Assembly (NCBI GenBank): GCA_002372615.1 | Contig: DFHG01000009.1 | Location: forward strand, 1 to 64,000 | Length of the DNA: 64,000 bases | Origin: Mycoplasmataceae bacterium UBA3729 | GTDB taxonomy: Bacteria > Bacillota_I > Bacilli_A > Mycoplasmatales > Mycoplasmoidaceae | Reading direction: 5' to 3' | Shown: positions 9,382 to 20,201 of the stretch, piece by piece | How positions within the stretch are numbered: position 1 is the stretch's first letter | Layout: each line of letters begins with the position of its first letter | Program-made: the position numbers and the translations under genes | Notes under the pieces: model-generated | What the model was told of the DNA's origin: nothing | The model's input: only the letters and a program-made list of their open reading frames with translations | The model's database searches: none

Positions 9382-9981
9382 ATGAAACACAATGCATTTC
9401 ACAAAGCAAATGGTTGAATTGAAGTAATTTGTGGTCCAATGTTTGCTGGTAAATCAGAAGAATTATTAAGAAGAATCAATCGTTTTAAATATGCAGATAT
9501 CAGTTATATTATTTTTAAACCAATGACTGATAGTAGAACTAAAAATAAATCAAAATCAAGAGACGGACGTTGTTTTGATGCTATAGAAATAAAAACTTCA
9601 CAAGAAATTATTGATTATTTAAATAAGCAAAAAGAAGAAGGTAAATGTTATGATGCAATTGCTATTGATGAAGTACAATTTTTTGATGACAACATTGGTG
9701 AAATATGCAATACTTTAGCAAACAATGGTTATATTGTTTATGCTGCAGGTCTTGATTTAAATTTTAAAGGTGAACCTTTTACTTCAATAGGTAATCTATT
9801 AGTATATGCTGACTATGTAACAAAATTAAAAGCTATTTGTACTATTTGTGGATGTGAAGCTACTCATACGCAACGATTAATTAATGGTAAACCTGCATCA
9901 ATTAATGATCCACTAATTCAAATTGGTGATAAAGAATCATATGAAGCAAGATGTCGAACACATCATGAAGTTAAAAAGTAA
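9382..9981 (+). CDS. tdk: thymidine kinase
   Basis: Phosphorylates thymidine to dTMP in nucleotide salvage. The 199-residue protein has the P-loop GPMFAGKSEELLRR near the N-terminus, the IDEVQFF segment, and a zinc site formed by CTICG and a C-terminal CRTHH. I extended the start to 9382: the codons from there, including one TGA (Trp), are in frame and supply the residues expected before the P-loop (WIEVICGPMF). The 3' end overlaps the convergent coaX gene by 11 bases. Confidence 0.93.
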
Positions 9982-10741
9982 GAATTAATTTAGCATATCC
10001 TTTTATAACTGCATTGTCAATTACATTAATTTTAATCTTTTTATTTGAAATAATTTTCTTTAACATTGTAACTCTAGTTTTGTCACCACCAGTAATACAA
10101 TAATTTACAGTTTTATTTTTTAAATAAAAATAGTTGATAAAATTAACTAAACTACCTATATAAAAGTGGTTAGCACCAGAAATAATAGATTCATATGTAT
10201 TTTTACCAAAATCAATAAATGAATGGTCATAATTATTTAAATTAAATGCATCAATTAATGCTGCATTTTTGAAGAGTGAATTAATCCCATCTTTAATATG
10301 GGGAAAAATTATTGCACCATTTAAAGCGCCATTATTCATAAATATAGAAAATGAAAATGTACCAAAACAAAAACCAATAGATTTTTTTCATTTATTTTTT
10401 AAGAAATAAGAAAATCCTAATAAATCAACACCTATTTTATTAATTTTTTCATTAATTTTGTTTAAATCCAAAACATTTATAAAATCTTTTGGTTTAATTT
10501 CTTTTATATATAAGTTAAATGATTTAAGTATATTTTTTACTTGAATGGTAGCATTGGGTACAACAGAACCAATGAAACATTTTTTTACTTTAAATTTTTT
10601 AAGAATTTTATTAAAAAAAATTTTAGAAATTGAACCTGTTTTTATAGAGAAAACTTCAATTTCTTCATTATTTGAATATATTGCTGCTTTTAATTTTGAA
10701 TTACCAATATCAAGAATTAAAAAATAATCTTTTAGTTCCAT
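9971..10741 (-). CDS. coaX: type III pantothenate kinase
   Basis: Phosphorylates pantothenate, the first step of CoA synthesis. The 256-residue chain begins MELKDYFLILDIGNSKLKAA, with the ASKHA phosphate-binding motif DIGNS. It continues with GVDLLGFSYFL and, after a TGA-encoded Trp, NNGALNGAIIFPHIKDG, an expected motif region with a partly altered GG signature; CITGGDKTR lies near the end. An alternative ATG at 10753 would overlap coaD by 11 bases. I prefer 10741, one base after the coaD stop, so both genes form one operon and are probably translationally coupled. Confidence 0.83.
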
Positions 10742-10742
10742 G

Positions 10743-11180
10743 TTATTCGCCAATTTGTCTCATTAATTTTTTTATTTTTGTGGATGAAACATTTTTTAAT
10801 TCTTTATTAGCAATAAAAATAATTGTTTCAATTGAATTTGCAAGCATTTTATTAATTTTGGCCATATTTAATTCATATTTGTAATCTTTAATATTTCTTA
10901 TTGCTCTAACAATATATTTACATTTATATTTCTTAGCAAAATCAACTGTCAATTTATCATTATAAGCAACTTTAACATTTGTTAATTTTAATGAACTAAC
11001 TTTTTTTGATACATTTTGATAACGAGATAAAAGCGTTGATTCTTCCTTTTTATTAGGATTATTTGCTACTAAAACATAAAGTTCATTAAATAATTTAGAT
11101 GCACGTTTAATAATGTCAATATGACCTTCATGTATAGGATTAAATGAACCTGGGTAAATAGCTATTTTTATATCAATCAT
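10743..11180 (-). CDS. coaD: phosphopantetheine adenylyltransferase
   Basis: Adenylylates 4'-phosphopantetheine to dephospho-CoA. The 145-residue protein has the nucleotidyltransferase start IYPGSFNPIHEGHIDII (T/HxGH motif as HEGH), the middle motif RAIRNIKDYKYE and the C-terminal SSTKIKKL, all typical of CoaD. It lies directly upstream of coaX in the same direction, so consecutive parts of CoA biosynthesis are co-transcribed. Confidence 0.93.
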   Translation of the reverse strand: MIDIKIAIYPGSFNPIHEGHIDIIKRASKLFNELYVLVANNPNKKEESTLLSRYQNVSKKVSSLKLTNVKVAYNDKLTVDFAKKYKCKYIVRAIRNIKDYKYELNMAKINKMLANSIETIIFIANKELKNVSSTKIKKLMRQIGE

Positions 11181-11245
11181 AACAATGATAAAAGTATAAC
11201 ATACTTTAATTTATAATATATCTTAAATAATGATATAGGGAACTT

Positions 11246-12229
11246 ATGAATTTATTAGAACAAATTAAAAATAACTTAAAACAATCTCAAAAAAATGTAT
11301 CAATTATATTTGCTGAAGGATGGAATAAAGATATTCAAGCTGCTGCAAATGAAGCAACAAATGAAATATCTTCTATTATTCCAATTTTAATATTTAATAA
11401 TAGACAAGAAATTCCATCTAATTTGAATGAAAGAATTAAATGTGTAGTAATTAATGAAATTAATTTAGATGAATATGCTAATTACATTTTTGAATTAAGA
11501 AAAAATAAAGGTATTAATATTGATGATGCAAAAAAATTAGCTTCACAACCTAATTATCTTGCTTCAACAATGGTAGCTATGGGCAAGGCTAATGGAGAAA
11601 TATGTGGCATTGAATATACCACTGCTGATACTTTAAAAGCTGCTTTACAAATTGTTAAAACAAATCCAGATACAAAAGTTGCATGTAGTGCTTTTATCAT
11701 GGAAAAAAATGGCGAACAATTAGTATTCGGTGATTGTTCAGTTAATATTAACCCTGATTCTGAAGCACTTGCGTCAATTACAAAAACTATTTCTAAATTC
11801 TCAAAAGAAATTGCTAAATTTGATGAAATTAGAACAGCAATGTTAAGTTATTCTTCTGCAGGAAGTGGAAAAGGTGAATCAGTTGATAAAGTAAGAAATG
11901 CATTTGAGATTGTAAAACAAGATCAAGAATTTATGAAAGACTACAATGTGTTTGGTGAAATTCAATTTGATGCTGCAAATTCAATGAAAACAATGCAAAA
12001 AAAAGTTAAAAATTTAAATTGATCTAAACCTGCCAATGTATATATTTTTCCTGATATTTCTTCAGGAAATATTGGATATAAGATCGCACAAAATATTGGT
12101 GGATGACAAGCAATTGGCCCGGTTATATTAGGTTTAAGAAAACCTGTTAATGATTTAAGTCGTGGTGCAACAATTAGTGATATTGTTCAATTAACTTATA
12201 TTACTGCTTCTCAAGCAATTAACAAATAA
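11246..12229 (+). CDS. pta: phosphate acetyltransferase
   Basis: Interconverts acetyl-CoA and acetyl phosphate, the first step of ATP-yielding acetate production. The 327-residue chain has the expected length for a short Pta and the conserved segments [37 protein letters not shown] and, after TGA Trp codons, a C-terminal [26 protein letters not shown] box lies about 30 bases upstream. Acetate kinase is not in the window. Confidence 0.92.
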
Positions 12230-12271
12230 TATATTACATATATTAAATTTTTTTATATATTTCTTATATGT

Positions 12272-13303
12272 ATGTATACTGACAACAAAAATATAAACAT
12301 TGAAGAATTAGAGCTTTTATTTAAAAATTCTCATGATCTTAATGAATTGTTTATAAACAAAAATAAATTTACAAAAAAATATATAGCTCCTTTATATTTA
12401 CAATTAAAAAATGCAAATAATGATGAAAAAATTAAAATTGGAAAATTAGCAAATGATTTAAAAAATAAAGTTAATGAGATGTTTGATCATTATAAAGATT
12501 TAATTGAAAATAGAACTAATGATTTATCTCATAAACTAATGGCTGATTTATGTATTGATACTGCAGATTTTTCAAAAGGTTCACTAAATCCTATCACATA
12601 TATATGTAATGAAATCATTTCTTTTTTCAGAAAATATGATTTTAAAATTGTTAATGGTAATGAAGTAGAGCAAATCAAATATAATTTTGATAATTTAAAT
12701 TTTTCTGAAGAACATCCTGGTAGACAAACAAGTGAAACATTTTATATTAATGACAAATTAATGTTAAGAGCACATACAACAGCATCTACTGCAGAACAAC
12801 TTGTTAAAAATAATAAATCTAAAGATATTCGTGTTATTTCATTTGGTAATGTATATCGTAATGATGATGATGATGCTTCTCATTCACATCAATTTACACA
12901 AATAGATTTAGTTTGAGTGAAAAAAGGATTATCTGTTGGTACACTTAAATGATTTATTAATTCATTACTTAAATATTTATATGGACCAAATACCAAAACA
13001 AGATATCGTTTATCATTTTTTCCTTTTACTGAACCTTCTATGGAAGTAGATGTAAAATGTCCAATTTGTCATGGTAAAGGTTGTAATTTATGTAAAAAGA
13101 CTGGATGAATTGAAATTCTTGGCGCAGGTATGTTACACCAAAATGTATTAAAAAAGTCTGGTATTAATGATATTAAAACAGGAATTGCTGCTGGTATAGG
13201 TATAGAAAGATTAGCAATGATTAAATTTGGTATTAGTGATATTCGTGATATATACACAAATAATTTTGCTATTCTAAAACAATTTTCAAATAAAGGAGAA
13301 TAA
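12272..13303 (+). CDS. pheS: phenylalanine--tRNA ligase alpha subunit
   Basis: Catalytic subunit of the alpha2-beta2 synthetase that charges tRNA-Phe. The 343-residue protein has an N-terminal coiled coil (1-90) and the class II core: [28 protein letters not shown] and [20 protein letters not shown], ending with [17 protein letters not shown] Trp codons are present. The ATG at 12272 is in frame; the one four bases earlier is not. It is two bases upstream of pheT. Confidence 0.95.
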
Positions 13304-13305
13304 TT

Positions 13306-15648
13306 ATGTTGTTATCAAGAAAAGTATTATGTAACTATGCTCCACAATTCAAAAATGTTTCATTTGATAAATTGAATAATGCATGTATTAACCTAGGAAT
13401 GGAAATTGAAAAAGTATATCGTCATCCTAGTCTTAATAAAGATTTTTGTATTGGTTTAGTTAAAAATGTTTATAAGATTAATAATTCTGACCACTTACAA
13501 TGAGCAGAAGTATTAGTTAATGAATCAAAAAATATTATCAAAAAAATTGTGTGTGGTGCATCAAATTTAAAAGCAAACATGAAAGTTATTGTTGCCAATG
13601 TTGGAGCAAAACTTTATGATGGTAAAGTAATTACTAAAAAAAACATTATGGGAATTGATTCTCAAGGGATGATGTGCGGTTATTTTGAATTAACTCCTTT
13701 AAATAGTGAATTTTTAGATAATTGTGATGCTCATGGTATCATAAAATTAGATGACAGTATCAAATTATCTGATGATATTAATAAAATACTAGGATTTGAT
13801 GATGAAATTTATGATATTACTATCCCATCAAATCGATATGATTTAAATGGTGCATATTTTTTAATTAATGAATTAGCACAATATTTTGGATTTAAATTAT
13901 TAAAACTACAATCAAATAATTTATTTACTAAAAATACATCATATAGAGTTACAATTGATAAAAAAAATACTACTAATTATTCATTAGTAATAATCAATAA
14001 CTATAAATATGAATATTCTGAATGGAACATAAAAAAACTTATGTTAAATTCTGGTGTAAAAACATCAAATTACACTATTGACATAATTAATTGAATAACA
14101 TATTTAACAGGAATAGCTCCATTGATTTTTGATAAAGATAGAATCAATGAGAATATTAATCAATGCTTTGCTGACAACCAAAGTTTTATTTTTAATAATA
14201 AAAAATATTTATTAACAAAAAATGATTTAGTTTGAAAAAATAATGGTGAGATTATTGGTATTGATGGAGTGTGTGTAAATGATAAATTTGGTATTTCTAA
14301 AAATACAAACGGTTTATTGTTGCTAATTGACAATACTAGATATTCATTACCAAGAAATTCATCAATCAAACATAATATTTCTAACATAACTACTAAATAT
14401 TCTTCTAAAAAATGTTCATTAACACAAATGAATTTATTTTTAAATTTAATAAATACTCATATTAATAAATGCATATTTATAAATCCAATTATTAAATTAG
14501 AAAATGATATTTCGTTACCATTTAACAAAAACGAATTTAAGAAATTTTGTCAATTTAAAAATATTAATATTGGTAAAGTATTAAAAAAATTAGGTTTTAA
14601 ACTTTGCAAAGATAAAGTACTAGTTCCTGGGTATAGATCAGATTTAACTAATGAGTATGATATTTATGAAGAAATTATCAAATATGTAGGAATTGAATTA
14701 AATTTAGAATCACCTGCTAATATTTTAGTGAGTTCAGCTAAAGATGAAAAAGATGAATATTACTTTGTAGAAAAACTAAAAACATTACTAACAAATAATT
14801 ATTTTTATGAAGTAAGAACATATAATTTGACAAGTAAAGAAGAATTAAAAAAATGAAACTTATTTAATTTAAAAAGTAAATATGAAATTTCACCTTGTTC
14901 AAATAAAATGCATCAATTTATGAGATTAGGATTAGTTAATAACATGGTAAAAGTAATGGAATATAATGCTAATAGAAAAAATGAATTAATTCCAATATTT
15001 GAAATTCAAAAAATTTATAATGAAAGAAATTTTTTGAATTTAACTTGTTTATCTCCATATAAATATTCACTTGATGAAATTCATGGTGCTAATATTAATT
15101 ACAATACATTTGGATTGAAATCAATTTTAAAAGAAATTAGTAAGTTATTTAATGCTAATTTAACTATTGAACATACATCAAATCCATATCTTACAAACAA
15201 TGATTCATTAGCTATAAAATATAAAAATGAATTAATAGGATATATTGGTAATTTAAAAAACAATTTATTAAAATCATATAAATTACATAACCAAGATCTA
15301 TATGTGTTATCTATTAATTTGAATAAATTGATTAAAGATTATAATGAATCAAAATTTAATTTCAAAAAAATATCTAATTTGATTCCGGTAATCAAAGATA
15401 TCACATTTCATGCTAATAATAATACAAACATTCAAAAAATTAATGATGAAATTGATAAATTGGAATTTGTTTTATCATATAAATACATTAAATCATTTAA
15501 TATTAATCAAGATACAATTGCTTATACAATTCATATCTTATTAAAAAATTCTATAGAGGATCAAATGGATAAAAAACAAATTGATAATTGTATTTTTACA
15601 ATTATCAATATAATTACAAAAAATAAAGGATTAGTAAAGGGGGTTTAA
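13306..15648 (+). CDS. pheT: phenylalanine--tRNA ligase beta subunit
   Basis: Editing and tRNA-binding subunit of PheRS, 780 residues. It has the N-terminal tRNA-binding fold (GLVKNVYKINNSDHLQ, then KKIVCGASNLKANMKVIVA), the central B3/B4 region (ITIPSNRYDLNGAYFLI) and the C-terminal FDX-ACB-like domain (ISNLIPVIKDITF). At least five in-frame TGA codons read as Trp split it under the standard code. AAAGGAG before the ATG overlaps the end of pheS, which indicates a pheST operon. Confidence 0.94.
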
Positions 15649-15654
15649 AATAAT

Positions 15655-17649
15655 ATGGAATATGTAATTAAACGTGATAATTGTAAATCAAAATTTAATG
15701 AAAATAAAATTTATGATGCTTTATTAAAAGCAGTTGAGGCAAACAATTTTGATTTAAACAAAAATCAAATCGATGAAATTTTAAATAAAGTAATAAATAA
15801 AATTAATCAAATAAATTTAGATTCTATTGCTGTTGAACAAATTCAAGACATTGTTGTAGAAACATTAAGAGAAACAGGAAATGTAAAACTTGCAGATCTT
15901 TATCAAAATTACCGTAATGAACGTACAAAAATCCGTGAATCAAAAAGTGAATTGATGAAAAAAATTATTTCAATTGGAATTGAAACTGATCGTGATAATG
16001 CTAATGTTGGAAATAATTTTTCAGCTAAATTACTACGTATTGCTTCAGAAGCAAACAAATGACATATTTTAAATAAGGTTCTCCCAAGAAAACTTGCTAA
16101 ATTACATGAAAATGGAGATATCTATATTCATGATTTAGATAGTTATAACCTAACTATTAATTGTTTACATTTACCAACTGGTAAATTATTAAAAAATGGT
16201 TTTAACACAGGATATGGTTATATTAATAGACCTAATGATATTTGTGTAGCTGCACATCTCTCATGCATTATGTTACAAGCATCACAAAATGATATGTTTG
16301 GCGGACAATCACATCCAAATTTTGATAATGATTTGTCTATATATGTAAACTTAACTAGAAAAAAATATAAAGAACAAATAAGTGAATTTTGCAATGACAA
16401 TGATAAAATTAATGAAATTGTTGAGAAAATGACAATTAAATCTGTACATCAAGCTATGCAAGGTGTAGTATTTAATTTAAATACCATGCATTCACGTGCA
16501 GGTAGTCAAGTACCATTCAGTTCAATAAACATTGGATTACCTACAAATAAGGATGCAGCATTAATATGTGAAGCATTCTTAGAGGAATATGAAAAAGGAT
16601 TAGGCCAAGGAGAACAACCTATTTTCCCTAATATTATTTTTAGAATAAAAAGTGGTGTTAATCGTGAACCAAATGATCCATACTATTATTTATTTAAATT
16701 AGCATGTAGAGTGGCTGCTAAAAGAATGAATCCAACATTTATGAATATTGATGCTGATTTTAATAAAGCATTTTATGACAAAAATTTATTACCAGCAACA
16801 ATGGGATGTAGAACATACATTATGTCTAATATAAATGGACCAGAAGGATGTGAAGGTAGAGGAAATAATGCTCCTACTACAATTAATTTACCTCGTATTG
16901 GTATTCTTGCAAATAAAAATATTGACACATTTTTTAAATTATTAAATGATCGAATTAGTGATGCATCTGAAATTTTAATGAATCGTTATGAATTATTAAA
17001 AAAATTAAAAGTTAAAGATCTTCCTTTTGTAGCAAAACAAAAATTAATGATGGGAAGTGAAAACTTAAAACCAGATGATAGTATTGATGCAATAATGAAA
17101 AATGGAACATGAGGTATTGGTTTTATTGGCATAGCTGAATGTTTAACTGCATTACTTGGTAAACATCATGGACAAAGTCAAGAAGCACAAGAATTAGGCA
17201 TTAAAATAGTATCACTTATACGTCAAAAATGTGATGAATTAAAAACAAAAACAAAGTTAAATTGAAGTTGCTATGCTACACCAGCAGAAGGTTTAAGTGG
17301 TAAATTTATTCAAATTGATAAGCGCATGTTTGGAATAATTCCTGGAATAACTGATAAAGATTATTACACTAATTCATTTCATATTCCTGTATCTTTCCCA
17401 ATTTCTATTGCTGATAAAATTAAATTAGAAGCTCCATATCATAAATTATGTAATGCAGGACATATTTCATATGTTGAATTTGATTCATATCCTGAAGCTG
17501 ATACTATTGAAAAAATTATTACTTGAGCATATAAAAATACTAACATAAACTATTTAGGAATTAATTTCCATATTCGTTACTGTATAGATTGTGCTAATCG
17601 TGCTAATAAAATGCGTAATTCACAAGTAGAAAAAATTGAAAAAATTTAA
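15655..17649 (+). CDS. nrdD: class III ribonucleotide reductase, catalytic chain without the glycyl-radical tail
   Basis: Oxygen-sensitive reductase that makes deoxyribonucleotides from ribonucleotides. The 664-residue protein has an ATP-cone (1 to about 90), the barrel segment HDLDSYNLTINCLH, the substrate Cys in MGCRTYIMSN (Cys385), and GRGNNAPTTINLPRIG. It ends NYLGINFHIRYCIDCANRA plus about 15 residues, so it holds only the first zinc CxxC (Cys643, Cys646). The usual second CxxC and the RxxGYLG radical loop that end NrdD proteins are absent, and nothing in frame follows the stop. Those parts appear in the separate gene at 18226. nrdG follows after two bases. Six TGA codons are read as Trp. 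Confidence 0.93.
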
Positions 17650-17651
17650 TT

Positions 17652-18164
17652 ATGAGTAATAATGAGATCCGTTTAGCAGGAATTGCTCAAAATAGTTTAG
17701 TAAATGGTCATGGTTTAAGAAAAGTATTTTTCTCACAGGGTTGTAACCACCATTGCAAAAATTGTTTCAATCCATCTACATGGTCTTTCGATGGTGGAAA
17801 AATGATTAATATGGATAGCTTAGTACAACAAGTTCTTGATGAACCATTTCTTGATGGTGTAACTTTTAGTGGAGGAGATCCTTTTCAACAACCAGATAAA
17901 TTTGCATATCTTGCTAAAAAATTAAAAGAGAATAATATTAATATTTGAATTTATACTGGTTATACATTTGAAGAATTATTAGAACTAGCTAAAACTAATG
18001 AAAGTATTGATGAAATGATTCATAATTGTGATGTAATTGTTGATGGACCTTTTGTTCAGGATTTATATGATCCCAAATTGCTTTTTAGAGGAAGTAGTAA
18101 TCAGAGAATCATTGATGTCAAAAAAACATTAGAAACAAAATCTATCATAAAACTGATAGAATAA
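17652..18164 (+). CDS. nrdG: anaerobic ribonucleotide reductase activating protein
   Basis: Radical-SAM activase that creates the glycyl radical of the class III reductase, using reduced ferredoxin or flavodoxin. The 170-residue protein has the CxxxCxxC cluster motif in SQGCNHHCKNCFNPSTW (Cys31, Cys35, Cys38) and the SAM-binding FSGGDPFQQP. Length and motif order match NrdG. It lies two bases after nrdD and about 60 bases before the small radical-domain gene, so all three are probably one transcript. Confidence 0.94.
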
Positions 18165-18225
18165 TAAAAATTATTTATATAAAATAAATAAAACCAAATA
18201 ATAATAAAATATACAAAGAGGAATT

Positions 18226-18441
18226 ATGTCAAATAAAGAAAATCAATTATCATACAAAATAACATATTTAAACCCAGGTGATAAAGTATGCCCTATATGT
18301 GGAAGCACTCACATCCAAAATATTAGTAGAATTACAGGTTATCTATCTTTTGATGAAAGATTTGGTGAAAGTAAAGTTGCTGAACGTTGTGATCGTGTAG
18401 CTCACAACAATGATAAACATAATAAAATCTACAGGAATTAA
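18226..18441 (+). CDS. stand-alone glycyl-radical / zinc domain of class III ribonucleotide reductase
   Basis: This 71-residue protein matches the missing C-terminus of NrdD: CPICGSTHIQ (Cys22, Cys25) would supply the second half of the Cys4 zinc site, and RITGYLSFDERFG (Gly38 within RxxGYLS) corresponds to the glycyl-radical loop that normally ends the catalytic chain. It has its own AGAGG ribosome-binding site 8-9 bases before the ATG and is separated from nrdD by the whole nrdG gene, so this is not a frameshift. It probably docks onto the NrdD barrel and is the substrate of NrdG, comparable in principle to the free-standing YfiD/GrcA domain of pyruvate formate-lyase. The sequence match is direct; the docking is inference. 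Confidence 0.85.
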   Translation: MSNKENQLSYKITYLNPGDKVCPICGSTHIQNISRITGYLSFDERFGESKVAERCDRVAHNNDKHNKIYRN

Positions 18442-18455
18442 TTGTTGTAGCTATT

Positions 18456-18821
18456 TTATTCTTTTAAGTTATTAAGTTTAACTATATTATTGATTCTTTT
18501 ATTCACTTGTTTAAATCCAATATCAATTTTGTTCTCAAGATTATCCATTCTTTGTTCAAAATGATCAATTCTTTGTTCAAGATGATCAATTCTTTTTTCA
18601 AGATTATTGATTCTTTCTTCAATATTATCCATTCTCTTTTCAATAGTATTTATTTTATCTTCGATAATGACTATTTTATTAAGAAGAATATTCAAATTTT
18701 TAGCAACATCAGTTATTGTTACTTTTTTAACTTTGTTATTACCTGTTAGTTTAAAATTGCATTCTGATTCTTGTAAATTCATATCATTTAAAATCAAATT
18801 AACTTCTTTAATCTTCATCAA
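18456..18821 (-). CDS. hypothetical coiled-coil protein
   Basis: I do not recognise a function. The 121-residue protein is almost entirely a coiled coil in its C-terminal half, with tandem seven-residue repeats of the type RIDHLEQ, RIDHFEQ, RMDNLEN (encoded by a 21-base DNA repeat at about 18530-18660). It has no signal peptide or membrane segment. Similar heptad proteins are common in mycoplasmas (DUF16-like), where they are thought to oligomerise. A second ATG three bases in could be the real start. It is convergent with the nrd genes. Confidence 0.6.
   Translation of the reverse strand: MMKIKEVNLILNDMNLQESECNFKLTGNNKVKKVTITDVAKNLNILLNKIVIIEDKINTIEKRMDNIEERINNLEKRIDHLEQRIDHFEQRMDNLENKIDIGFKQVNKRINNIVKLNNLKE
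18530..18660 (-). repeat. 21-base tandem repeats encoding coiled-coil heptads
   Basis: Imperfect copies of a 21-base unit (for example CAAAATGATCAATTCTTTGT on the plus strand, repeated with small changes) encode the heptads of the gene at 18456-18821. Such in-frame repeats can change copy number by slippage. Confidence 0.6.
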
Positions 18822-18995
18822 TTATTAATATTTGATTTAACATTATTTTAGAAAAATAGCACAAAATTTAATAATTTTTATGTATATATTTACATATATA
18901 AAGTGCTAATATATTGATTTATATTAAAAATATATATAAAATATTAATAAATAATCAATATATAAAATACATTGATTATTTTTTGTAAGCACAAT

Positions 18996-19142
18996 ATGAA
19001 AATTAAAATTCCATTAATTTGTACAAAATGTAATTCTAGAAATTATCATATTAAAAAAGAAAAGACAAATGCAAAACGTTTGGAATTAAATAAATATTGT
19101 CCTTATTGTAAAAAAACAACAATTCATCGAGAATCTCGTTAA
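18996..19142 (+). CDS. rpmG: 50S ribosomal protein L33
   Basis: Small zinc-binding ribosomal protein of 48 residues, starting MKIKIPLICTKCNSRNYH and ending YCPYCKKTTIHRESR. Both CxxC pairs that hold zinc are kept, so it is the zinc-containing L33 form. It is too short to be found by length alone. It begins the conserved rpmG-secE-nusG cluster, and its stop codon directly abuts the next ATG. Confidence 0.93.
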   Translation: MKIKIPLICTKCNSRNYHIKKEKTNAKRLELNKYCPYCKKTTIHRESR

Positions 19143-20186
19143 ATGGTAACTATGGAAGATAAAAATAAAAAAGAAAATAAATCTCGTTTAGCTGAAATTG
19201 CACGTCAAAAGCAATTAAAGAAAATTCAGTATCAAAACACTAAAATTAAAGCTAATCAAGAATATGAAAAAAAATTAAAAAAAATTAATGATTCATACAA
19301 ATCTGAGTTGAAAGAACTCAAAAATTTACCTAAAATTAATATATCTTCCCAAATTAATGAACTTAAGATTAAACATAAAGAAAATATCATTAACATCAAA
19401 AATAATTCAAATGACGCATTAAATAAATTAAATTCTGCTAATAAAGATAATAATTATCTTCATGATGTTTTTATCATTAAAAAAACAGAACTTTTGAATA
19501 TTAAGCAAGAAAATAAAACATTTAAGAAGAATTTAAAATCACTTAAAAAAACAAATATATCTAACTACAAAAATAAAAAAATTGAAATTATTAATAAAAG
19601 AGAGAATGATATTTTTAATGCTCAGAATGAACGAGATTTATTAATTGCTAAAAATTATTACAATGATAAATTAGCTGAAATTCAAAAAATGAAAATTTCA
19701 AAAAAAATTGCATATAAGCAATATAAAAAGAAATTGATAGATGTAGAAAATTTATTTAAAAATCAAAATGATAGCTATATTCAATCAAACTATGTTAAGA
19801 AAAAACAATGACGTATTTCTTACTATGCATTGTTATTAAAATATAGAAAAGATAAAAAAAATAAAGAATTTATTGAAAATAAAGAAAGTTATTGGCGACA
19901 ATATGAGACTATTAAAACAGATTTCGAAGCAAAATTAACTAATAACAAAATATTTTATCAGAATTCATTAACACAATTAAGACAGCAAAGAGATGCAGCT
20001 TATCCATTTGAACTTGATTCTGCCTTTGCTTTAAAGAGATGATGATATGGAATTGGTAAAGAATTTCAAAGAATGACTTGACCAACACCTAGAAGATCAA
20101 TGATTGATTTTGGTATTGTTGCAGGAGTAAGTTTATTTATTGCACTTCTTTATTCTTTAATTGATTACTTATTGACACTATTTTAA
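19143..20186 (+). CDS. secE: preprotein translocase SecE with a very long N-terminal extension
   Basis: Essential small membrane subunit of the SecYEG channel. The last 50 residues are classic SecE: GKEFQRMTWPTPRRSMIDFG followed by one hydrophobic segment (about 319-345). SecE proteins are usually 60-130 residues, but here about 290 lysine- and glutamate-rich residues of predicted helix or coiled coil precede the core, with no stop or second ribosome-binding site nearby. TGA Trp codons at 19809 and 20040 are needed to join the parts. Its position between rpmG and nusG supports the identity. The extension would lie in the cytoplasm; its role is unknown. Confidence 0.85.
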
Positions 20187-20201
20187 TGGAGAAATAATTA
20201 T

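Noticed and set aside
18530..18660. Possible CRISPR-like repeats
   Set aside because: The repeats are directly adjacent, 21 bases long and keep the reading frame of a coiled-coil protein; there are no spacers.
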